Origin: CAYOYK01 sp964408185
Lineage (GTDB): Bacteria > Bacillota > Clostridia > Christensenellales > Aristaeellaceae
Reading direction: 5' to 3'
NCBI GenBank assembly: GCA_964408185.1
Contig: CAYOYK010000047.1
Location: forward strand, 1-19,229
DNA: 19,229 nt
Positions 14,732 to 19,229 of this stretch are shown piece after piece. Every line of letters begins with the position of its first letter. The stretch's first letter is position 1. Under the pieces are notes generated by a model. It had not been told where the DNA came from. It saw only the letters and a program-made list of their open reading frames with translations, and made no database searches. The position numbers and the translations under genes are program-made.

Positions 14732-16000
14732 TTAGTTCAGCGCGATGGCTTCGTCAAAGGCCTTTTGCAGGTTTTCGAGGCACTGGTCGGGGGTCATGGT
14801 GCCGCCGGTGAGCACGCTCTCGGCGTACGCGGTCAGCTCGGTGCGCCACGCGGTGGTGAAGGCGGCGCTCAGGGGCTTGGTGAAATCGCCATAGTGGGCG
14901 ATGTTGCCGGAGGACTTCACCTCAGCCATGGTGCGAACCATGGGCATGAGCTTGTCGCTCACAACGCCGGTGACCAGCGGGTTCTGGGAGGTCTCGGACC
15001 AGGAGATGCCCTCGCTCATCCAGTATTCCATGAAGGAAACCGCCATGTCGCTGTTTTCAGCCTTGGGGTTGACCATGAAAGCCTGGTCCACTTGGACGTT
15101 CATCTTGGCGGAGCCGTTGTCGTCGATCGGCACAACGAAGAAGCCGATTTCAAAGCCGGGGTTCTTGGCGAGCATATCGCCGATGTTCCAGGAGCCGTCA
15201 TACCGCATCGCGGCGTCGCCGGCGGCGAAGAGCTCCAGCGCCATGTCCTGCGTGTTGCTCATATCGTCGTTGCGGGCGCCCACCAGACGGGCGGTCCAGT
15301 TTTCGAGGGCTTCCTTGAAGTAGGGATAATCGGTGAACTTCTTGCTGCCGTTCATCAGGCTTTCGAACACGTCCGTATCGCCCGCTTCCAGAGCGCGGGT
15401 CCACACGGTGTTGCGCATTTCGATGTCGCCGTACACAGCGTCGGCAAAGCTGCGGATGTAGGGGCTGATGCCAGCCTCGATCAGCTTGTCCTGCAGCGCG
15501 TTAAGCTCGCTCAGCGTGGTGGGAACCTCAAGGCCGTTCTCGGCGAAGATGGTCTTGTTGTAGAAGATGCCCCACGTTTTGAAGTCGATGGGAAAGCCGT
15601 AGATCTTGCCGTCGGCGGACACGTCGCCCAGATCGCCGCTGGGAAGATTGAGGCCCTTGATGACCGCGTTGTCGGACAGATCCATTACGTAGCCTTCGGT
15701 CACGAGGTCGGGATAGAGGCCCGGATTGCCCATGATGATGTTGGGCTGGTCGCCGGAGGACAGGGCGGTGGAAAGCTGCGGGAAGTAATCGGTGCCCTGA
15801 TTGTAGTACACGTTCTTGAACGTGACGTTGGGATGCAGCTCGGTGAAGGCCGCCTCAATCGCGTCCAGACCGGCCTGCTTGGTGGCCTGCGCCATGTAGT
15901 GGAACACGGTGAGGACGATCGGCTCCTCTTCCGCGGCGGCGAAGCTGACAACGGACAGCGTCAGCATGAGAGCCAGAGCGAGCGCCAGAATACGTTTCAT
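14732..16000 (-). CDS. Extracellular solute-binding protein, CUT1 sugar ABC transporter
   Basis: This 422-residue secreted protein has a Sec signal peptide of about 23 residues: MKR, a hydrophobic ALALALMLTLSVVSF core, then an AAA-EEE cleavage region. The mature part follows the family 1 extracellular solute-binding pattern, with YGFPIDFKTWGIFYNKTIF, AMRYDGSWNIGDML and a C-terminal TPDQCLENLQKAFDEA. No cysteine occurs in the signal region, so it cannot be anchored as a classic lipoprotein. The ATG at 16000 is chosen because GGGGG lies about 8 nt upstream and because it begins the signal peptide; the 34 codons further upstream in frame would spoil it. It captures the sugar for the two downstream permeases. 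Confidence 0.94.
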   Translation of the reverse strand: MKRILALALALMLTLSVVSFAAAEEEPIVLTVFHYMAQATKQAGLDAIEAAFTELHPNVTFKNVYYNQGTDYFPQLSTALSSGDQPNIIMGNPGLYPDLVTEGYVMDLSDNAVIKGLNLPSGDLGDVSADGKIYGFPIDFKTWGIFYNKTIFAENGLEVPTTLSELNALQDKLIEAGISPYIRSFADAVYGDIEMRNTVWTRALEAGDTDVFESLMNGSKKFTDYPYFKEALENWTARLVGARNDDMSNTQDMALELFAAGDAAMRYDGSWNIGDMLAKNPGFEIGFFVVPIDDNGSAKMNVQVDQAFMVNPKAENSDMAVSFMEYWMSEGISWSETSQNPLVTGVVSDKLMPMVRTMAEVKSSGNIAHYGDFTKPLSAAFTTAWRTELTAYAESVLTGGTMTPDQCLENLQKAFDEAIALN

Positions 16001-16078
16001 GTGGTAATCCCCCTTTAAGTATTCAGATACGGGTAGGACAGCGACACGCGCCTGCGCCCTCCCGTTCTTGATGACCAC

Positions 16079-16106
16079 AGTATACTCCCTTGCCGTCGGC
16101 ATGCAA
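16079..16106 (-). promoter_or_regulatory. Promoter of the sugar transporter operon
   Basis: On the minus strand TTGCAT (16106-16101) and TATACT (16084-16079) are separated by 16 bp. The solute-binding protein ATG lies about 78 bp beyond the -10 box, giving a leader of about 70 nt. I do not see the 21-bp spaced ATATCCAT repeats found at the catabolic promoter. Confidence 0.6.
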
Positions 16107-16160
16107 ATATATCGGGCTTGTTAATATCTACATCCTTTTTATCATCTCCCGTTGTTTGGC

Positions 16161-16190
16161 GTCTTGAATTTACAATGTAAGTGCAACAGG
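16161..16190 (+). repeat. Left terminal inverted repeat of the IS30 remnant
   Basis: It matches the reverse complement of 16617-16646 at 25 of 30 positions. The outer 10 bp and inner 12 bp are identical, and the mismatches cluster in the middle. The outer tip reads GTCTTGAATT and the inner end AAGTGCAACAGG. Confidence 0.88.
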
Positions 16191-16630
16191 GCAAAAGAAT
16201 AGTGACTCAAAGAGGAAACTCCTTTACACTCACGGATCGAAAGACTCGCTTTCTGATGGTGAGGAAGATTCCGAAGAAAACATCCGCCTTTGTCCGTGAT
16301 GGTATGATAGAAATGCTTCGTGCTTTGCCTGCTGAAGCGGTTCGGTCAATAACGCCGGATCGAGGTATGGAGTTTGCACGCCACGGTGAAATCACCGAAG
16401 CGCTTGACGGTTTACCCTTCTATTTTCCTCCGCCCCATGCGCCTTGGGCTCGCGGCACCAATGAAAACACCAACGGTCTCATCCGAGAGTATTGTCCAAA
16501 GTCTGTTGATCTGGAATCCTTCCCCGATGACTATTTTCCTGCCTTCACGCACATTCTCAATCTCCGTCCCCGCAAATGCCTCCATTGGAAATCTCCCTTT
16601 GATGTCTTTTTTCCGGCCTGTTGCACTTGA
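16181..16630 (+). pseudogene. IS30-family transposase, C-terminal fragment
   Basis: The open frame of 149 codons begins at a GTG inside the left inverted repeat, which is not a natural transposase start. It shows the end of the IS30 integrase core: LTDRKTRFL, ITPDRGMEF with the second catalytic Asp, and RGTNENTNGLIREY with the catalytic Glu. It ends with NLRPRKCLHWKSPFDVFF and a stop inside the right repeat, as is normal for the family. The N-terminal helix-turn-helix and the segment with the first catalytic Asp are gone, so it cannot be active. The residual frame has no internal stop, suggesting a recent deletion. Confidence 0.88.
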
Positions 16631-16646
16631 CTTGACAATTCAAGAC
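16617..16646 (-). repeat. Right terminal inverted repeat of the IS30 remnant
   Basis: It is the partner of the repeat at 16161-16190 (25 of 30 identical) and contains the transposase stop codon. Its outer tip is directly joined to the A-run that forms the T-tract of the rplA terminator. Confidence 0.88.
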
Positions 16647-16679
16647 AAAAAAGGCGCCCTCCGAGGAGAGCGCTTTTTT
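16647..16679 (-). terminator. Bidirectional rho-independent terminator after rplA
   Basis: The two 9-nt arms (16654-16662 and 16665-16673) form a stem flanked by AAAAAA on one side and TTTTTT on the other, so it can act on both strands. On the minus strand, after rplA, the stem is complete with one G-U pair. On the plus strand, facing the IS30 remnant, it carries one C-A mismatch. It begins 14 bp past the rplA stop. Confidence 0.88.
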
Positions 16680-16693
16680 GAAACAATGTGAGC

Positions 16694-17383
16694 TTAGAAC
16701 TTGAGGGCGTTCAGCTTGACTGCCGGGCCCATGGTGCTGCTGATATACAGCGACTTGATGTAGGTGCCCTTGGCGGTAGCGGGCTTCGCCTTGTTGATGG
16801 CCTCCATCAGCGTAGCCAGATTCTCGCCCAGCTTCTCCTTGCCGAAGGAAGCCTTGCCGATCGGGCAGTGGATGATGGCGGTCTTATCGACGCGGTACTC
16901 CACCTTACCAGCCTTGATCTCGTTGACGGCCTTGGCGATATCCATCGTCACGGTGCCGCTCTTGGGGTTAGGCATCAAGCCCTTGGGGCCGAGCACGCGG
17001 CCGATCTTACCCACGACGCCCATCATGTCCGGCGTGGCGACGACCACGTCGAAGCCAAACCAGTTTTCGGTTTGGATCTTGTGGATCATTTCCTCGCCGC
17101 CGACAAAATCAGCGCCGGCCGCCTCAGCCTCTTTGATCTTTTCGCCCTTGGTAATGACCAGCACGCGGATGGTGCGGCCGGTGCCATGGGGCAGAACCAC
17201 CGCGCCGCGGACCTGCTGGTCGGCGTGGCGGGGATCGACGCCCAGACGGGCGCTCAGCTCGATGGTTTCGTCGAACTTGGCCTTGCTGGTCTGGCAGATC
17301 AGATCAAGGGCCTCGTCGGGATCGTAGGACTTGGCGGTGTCGATGAGTTTGGCGCTATCCACATACTTTTTTCCGTGTTTCAT
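16694..17383 (-). CDS. rplA: 50S ribosomal protein L1
   Basis: This 229-residue protein is full length for L1. It has the MKHGKKY start, the DPRHADQQVRGAVVLPHGTG block, the VGKIGRVLGPKGLMPNPKSGTV signature in the middle, and the late KGTYIKSLYISSTMGP. L1 forms the mobile stalk at the tRNA exit side of the 50S subunit and represses translation of its own operon. The ATG at 17383 has AAGGAGG at good spacing. It follows rplK with a 96-bp gap holding a candidate L1-binding element. It is followed by a terminator instead of rplJ. Confidence 0.98.
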   Translation of the reverse strand: MKHGKKYVDSAKLIDTAKSYDPDEALDLICQTSKAKFDETIELSARLGVDPRHADQQVRGAVVLPHGTGRTIRVLVITKGEKIKEAEAAGADFVGGEEMIHKIQTENWFGFDVVVATPDMMGVVGKIGRVLGPKGLMPNPKSGTVTMDIAKAVNEIKAGKVEYRVDKTAIIHCPIGKASFGKEKLGENLATLMEAINKAKPATAKGTYIKSLYISSTMGPAVKLNALKF

Positions 17384-17398
17384 ACCGATATCCTCCTT

Positions 17399-17427
17399 GT
17401 GGTCTTAACGGCGCTATGTCCTCCCAC
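17399..17427 (-). promoter_or_regulatory. Candidate L1-binding leader element before rplA
   Basis: In the RNA, GUGGGAGG (17427-17420) and GACCAC (17404-17399) flank a middle with GCCGUU (17412-17407); GUGG and CCAC can close a helix. This resembles the GUGGGAG...GCGCCG...ACCAC pattern of the L1 site in 23S rRNA. The element ends next to the rplA Shine-Dalgarno, so bound L1 would block initiation. A GC hairpin (GGAGC/GCTCC near 17443-17456) lies just upstream. Confidence 0.65.
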
Positions 17428-17479
17428 AGATTGAGCTCGCGCCCGGAGCCTGCGCTCCGCGCGCCGCTGACTTGTTCCC

Positions 17480-17905
17480 TCACTCCTCGACGGTGATGCC
17501 CATGGAGCGAGCGGTACCCTTGACCATGCTCTTGATGGACTCAATGTCGGTAGCGTTCACGTCGGGGCGCTTGGTCTCGGCGATCTCGGTCACCTGCGCC
17601 TGCGAAAGCTGGCCCACCTTGTCCTTGTTGGGCTTGCCGCTGGCATGCTCAATCCCCAGCGCCTTTTTGATCAGCACGGGAACGGGCGGCGTCTTGGTGA
17701 TGAAGGTAAAGGTGCGGTCAGTATACACGGTGATGACCACGGGGATGATCAGGCCCGCCTGCTTAGCGGTGCGCTCGTTGAACTCCTTGCAGAAGCCGGG
17801 GATGTTCACGCCGTGCTGGCCCAGCGCCGGGCCGATGGGGGGCGCCGGGGTCGCCTTGGCGGCGGGCACCTGGAGCTTAACGAGGGATTGTACTTTCTTT
17901 GCCAT
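17480..17905 (-). CDS. rplK: 50S ribosomal protein L11
   Basis: This 141-residue protein is of normal length. The start MAKKVQSLVKLQVPAAKATPAP, the GPALGQHGVNI segment (about 27-37) and the C-terminal rRNA-binding domain (KDKVGQLS, NATDIESIKSMVKGTARSMGI) are typical. L11 sits at the GTPase-associated centre. The ATG at 17905 has AGGAGG 7 nt upstream; an in-frame extension of 17 codons overlaps the leader element and is rejected. It lies between nusG and rplA. Confidence 0.98.
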   Translation of the reverse strand: MAKKVQSLVKLQVPAAKATPAPPIGPALGQHGVNIPGFCKEFNERTAKQAGLIIPVVITVYTDRTFTFITKTPPVPVLIKKALGIEHASGKPNKDKVGQLSQAQVTEIAETKRPDVNATDIESIKSMVKGTARSMGITVEE

Positions 17906-17923
17906 ACTGGTACCTCCTATGTT

Positions 17924-17956
17924 GTGGTCATGCGGAACGGCATGCGTTCCTCCCAC
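17924..17956 (-). promoter_or_regulatory. Candidate L1-binding leader element before rplK
   Basis: The RNA contains GUGGGAGG (17956-17949), GCCGUU (17941-17936) and GACCAC (17929-17924), the same ordered blocks as the element before rplA. It ends 5 nt from the rplK Shine-Dalgarno (17918-17913). This matches the classic site of L1 feedback on the L11 operon. Confidence 0.65.
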
Positions 17957-17978
17957 GACCTGCGCGTTGGCGCAGGTC
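17957..17978 (-). other. Perfect hairpin upstream of the rplK leader element
   Basis: A 9-bp perfect stem GACCTGCGC/GCGCAGGTC with a 4-nt loop sits in the nusG-rplK gap, directly 5' of the L1-like motif on the RNA. No T-tract follows, so it is not a terminator. It may be part of the regulatory fold or a processing site. Confidence 0.6.
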
Positions 17979-18026
17979 TAGCCAATGGCGGCGGCTGCCG
18001 CCTTGTGCTTTTGCGCAGGATCAGGC

Positions 18027-18560
18027 TCAGATCTTGACGACCTCGGCCAGATCCACCTCCACGGGCATTTCGCGCCCGAGGAACATTTTGACCTTGACGG
18101 TCAGCTTTTGGCGGACGGTATCCACATCCTCCACATAGCCCGTGAAGTTCTCCAGCGGGCCGGAGAGAATGCGTACCTCCTCGCCGATGGCAATGCCGAA
18201 CTCGACGCTGTTCTCCTGCGTGGAGAGCATCATCGTCACCTCTTCGGGGGTGAGGGCGACCGGCTTGCTGTCCGGGCCCACAAAGCCGGTCACGCCGCGC
18301 GTATTGCGCACGAGATACCAGCTTTGCGTTGTCTCGATCATGTGCACCAGCACATAGCCGGGGTACACCTTGCGCTGGGATTTGACGCGGCGGTTGTTCT
18401 TGATCTCGACTACGTCCTCCACAGGGACGCGCACATCAAGGATCAAGTCCTGCATGCCGTTGTTCTCCACAGCCTTTTCAAGGTTGTCCTTCACCTTGTT
18501 CTCATAGCCCGAATAGGTATGCACAACATACCAACAGGGTTCCTTGCTTTTCTCGGCCAT
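18027..18560 (-). CDS. nusG: Transcription termination/antitermination factor NusG
   Basis: This 177-residue protein has the NGN domain (CWYVVHTYSGYENKVK at the N-terminus, RKVYPGYVLVHM in the middle, TRGVTGFVG) and a C-terminal KOW domain (GEEVRILSGPLENFTGYVED). It binds RNA polymerase and affects pausing and coupling to translation. I use the ATG at 18560: the other ATG, at 18566, is only one nucleotide from GGAG, while the second is 7 nt away. It lies 12 bp after secE and is followed by rplK. Confidence 0.97.
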   Translation of the reverse strand: MAEKSKEPCWYVVHTYSGYENKVKDNLEKAVENNGMQDLILDVRVPVEDVVEIKNNRRVKSQRKVYPGYVLVHMIETTQSWYLVRNTRGVTGFVGPDSKPVALTPEEVTMMLSTQENSVEFGIAIGEEVRILSGPLENFTGYVEDVDTVRQKLTVKVKMFLGREMPVEVDLAEVVKI

Positions 18561-18572
18561 TGTCATGCTCCT

Positions 18573-18863
18573 TTAGACGGCTGTGGGCAGCATTACCTCA
18601 ATCAGTTTCACAGCGCCCGTATCCAGCAGGCCTATGACGATCATCATGAAGACCATGAAAAGCACAACGATCACGGTGTAGTTGACCAGCTTATCGCGGG
18701 TAGGCCAAGTGACCTTGCGCAGCTCGCGCCATGTGTTGGCGAACGCTGTGCCGATTTTCTTGAAGAACCGCACGAAGCCGCGGCCGAACCGCACGAGGAA
18801 GTTGGGCTTCCCGCTCTTTTTGACCGACGCCTTTTTTTCGGGTGACGGCTTTTTCTCAGACAT
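18573..18863 (-). CDS. secE: Preprotein translocase subunit SecE
   Basis: This 96-residue protein has a charged N-terminus rich in Lys, the SecE signature RELRKVTWPTRDKLVNYT, and one C-terminal membrane segment (VIVVLFMVFMMIVIGLL). It is the small essential subunit of the SecYEG channel. The ATG at 18863 is chosen over a GTG at 18872, because AAGGA is 10 nt from the ATG but directly abuts the GTG. It lies between rpmG and nusG, as is usual. Confidence 0.95.
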   Translation of the reverse strand: MSEKKPSPEKKASVKKSGKPNFLVRFGRGFVRFFKKIGTAFANTWRELRKVTWPTRDKLVNYTVIVVLFMVFMMIVIGLLDTGAVKLIEVMLPTAV

Positions 18864-18899
18864 GGTTTTCACATCCTTTTATCAAGCGCGCACGCCTGA

Positions 18900-19061
18900 T
18901 TACTTCGTCTCGCGGTGAACAGTGTGCTTCTTGCAGAAGCGGCAATACTTGCTCAGCTCGATGCGATCGGGGGTGTTCTTTTTATTTTTCATGGAATTGT
19001 AGTTCCGCTGCTTGCACTCGGTGCAAGCCAGCATCACCTTGGTACGGGCAACGCTTGCCAC
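18900..19061 (-). CDS. rpmG: 50S ribosomal protein L33
   Basis: This 53-residue protein contains KVMLACTECKQRNY, NKKNTPDRIEL and KYCRFCKKHTVHRETK, which is L33 of the zinc-binding (two CxxC pairs) type. The start is GTG 19061-19059, 8 nt after GGAGG; another GTG at 19070 overlaps the ribosome binding site itself. It lies 36 bp upstream of secE, and no tRNA-Trp is found between them. Confidence 0.95.
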   Translation of the reverse strand: MASVARTKVMLACTECKQRNYNSMKNKKNTPDRIELSKYCRFCKKHTVHRETK

Positions 19062-19092
19062 GTTAGCCACCTCCTATATCGATGCGATTCGC

Positions 19093-19114
19093 GTCAGGGG
19101 ATCAGGCCCCTGAC
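19093..19114 (-). terminator. Hairpin between tuf and rpmG
   Basis: A perfect 8-bp stem GTCAGGGG/CCCCTGAC with a 6-nt loop lies in the 134-bp gap between tuf and rpmG. There is no T-run after it, so it is at best a weak terminator or a processing/stability element. I see no clear promoter for rpmG in this gap. Confidence 0.4.
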
Positions 19115-19195
19115 ATCCCCCGCTATTCCCGCCCGGAATCCCACGGCAATCGCCGTCAGCCCAAGCGGGCATTGGGGGTAGGGCCAGTAGCCCGA

Positions 19196-19229
19196 TTACT
19201 CGATGACCTTCGCCACAACGCCGGAGCCG
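19196..19229 (-). CDS. tuf: Elongation factor Tu, C-terminal end
   Basis: Only the last ten codons and the TAA stop are present; the rest is beyond the right edge. The residues GSGVVAKVIE match the nearly invariant EF-Tu C-terminus. EF-Tu just upstream of rpmG-secE-nusG is a common order, which supports the call. Confidence 0.85.
   Translation of the reverse strand, partial: GSGVVAKVIE

Larger units (their letters stand above)
16161..16646 (+). mobile_element. Internally deleted IS30-family element
   Basis: The 486-bp element is bounded by 30-bp terminal inverted repeats and holds only the C-terminal part of an IS30-type transposase. A complete member is about 1.1 kb, so roughly 0.6 kb is missing, all from between the left repeat and the middle of the transposase gene. 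It is visibly less GC-rich than its surroundings. No target-site duplication is apparent: the flanks read GGC on the left and AAA on the right. It could be mobilised only by a transposase supplied in trans. Confidence 0.85.

Noticed and set aside
14699..16018. Plus-strand open frame opposite the solute-binding protein
   Set aside because: The His/Val/Gly-rich composition and lack of domain similarity point to a shadow frame.
16001..16078. Possible pairing of GTGGTCATC with GATTACCAC to hide the binding-protein ribosome binding site
   Set aside because: The 5' arm begins directly after the -10 box, so most of it would lie upstream of the transcription start and not be in the mRNA.
16647..16693. 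L10 leader/attenuator normally found between rplA and rplJ
   Set aside because: There is only a simple terminator 14 bp after rplA and no rplJ downstream, so no L10-type leader can be supported.
18864..18899. tRNA-Trp gene often found between rpmG and secE
   Set aside because: The gap is only 36 bp and cannot hold a tRNA.
1..19229. CRISPR arrays, rRNA genes, phage genes or defence systems
   Set aside because: No regularly spaced repeats, RNA genes or recognisable defence proteins were seen on either strand; the only mobile DNA is the IS30 remnant.

Overview
This is a GC-rich stretch of a bacterial chromosome, almost certainly from an anaerobic clostridial Firmicute. The evidence is the tuf-rpmG-secE-nusG-rplK-rplA order, strong AGGAGG ribosome binding sites, a YesN/YesM two-component pair, a CUT1 sugar ABC transporter and an Etf-linked oxidoreductase. 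The solute-binding protein has a Sec signal but no lipobox cysteine, a pattern I associate with Christensenellales-type gut Clostridia. That placement is inference.

Right end (about 16.65-19.2 kb, minus strand): the 3' end of tuf, then rpmG, secE, nusG, rplK and rplA. A strong bidirectional terminator follows rplA, and rplJ/rplL, the usual next genes, are absent. Both rplK and rplA are preceded by an RNA motif that resembles the L1-binding region of 23S rRNA, so L1 probably autoregulates both genes. Abutting the terminator is a 486-bp IS30-family remnant (16161-16646) with both 30-bp terminal inverted repeats but only the C-terminal part of the transposase.

Middle (about 9.4-16.1 kb, minus strand): a sugar-uptake operon encoding a solute-binding protein, then an intercistronic hairpin, then two permeases. 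A terminator follows that doubles as the promoter region for a YesN-type response regulator and a YesM-type histidine kinase. No ATPase is encoded here, so a shared MsmK-type ATPase elsewhere is likely.

Left (1-9.4 kb): two divergent catabolic units share a regulatory region at 7439-7627. Rightward are a Gfo/Idh/MocA oxidoreductase and a ThuA-like protein; the latter ends in an antisense overlap with the kinase gene. Leftward is a tightly packed operon: L-fucose/arabinose isomerase-like protein, class II aldolase, PfkB kinase, aldose epimerase, DUF4867 protein, FAD-linked oxidase, a CCG-type Fe-S protein and, after a hairpin, the start of etfB. The leftward promoter is near consensus (TTGACC-17-TACAAT). 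Just upstream lie two direct repeats spaced 21 bp, a layout suited to the AraC-type response regulator.

Reading: the transporter imports a sugar or glycoside sensed by the two-component system. Gfo/Idh and ThuA modify it, and the isomerase, kinase and aldolase split it to trioses. The FAD oxidase, Fe-S protein and Etf then oxidise a hydroxy-acid or similar product. The substrate is not evident. The combination of DUF4867 with an Etf-coupled oxidase and a fucose-isomerase-like pathway is the best candidate here for an undescribed system.
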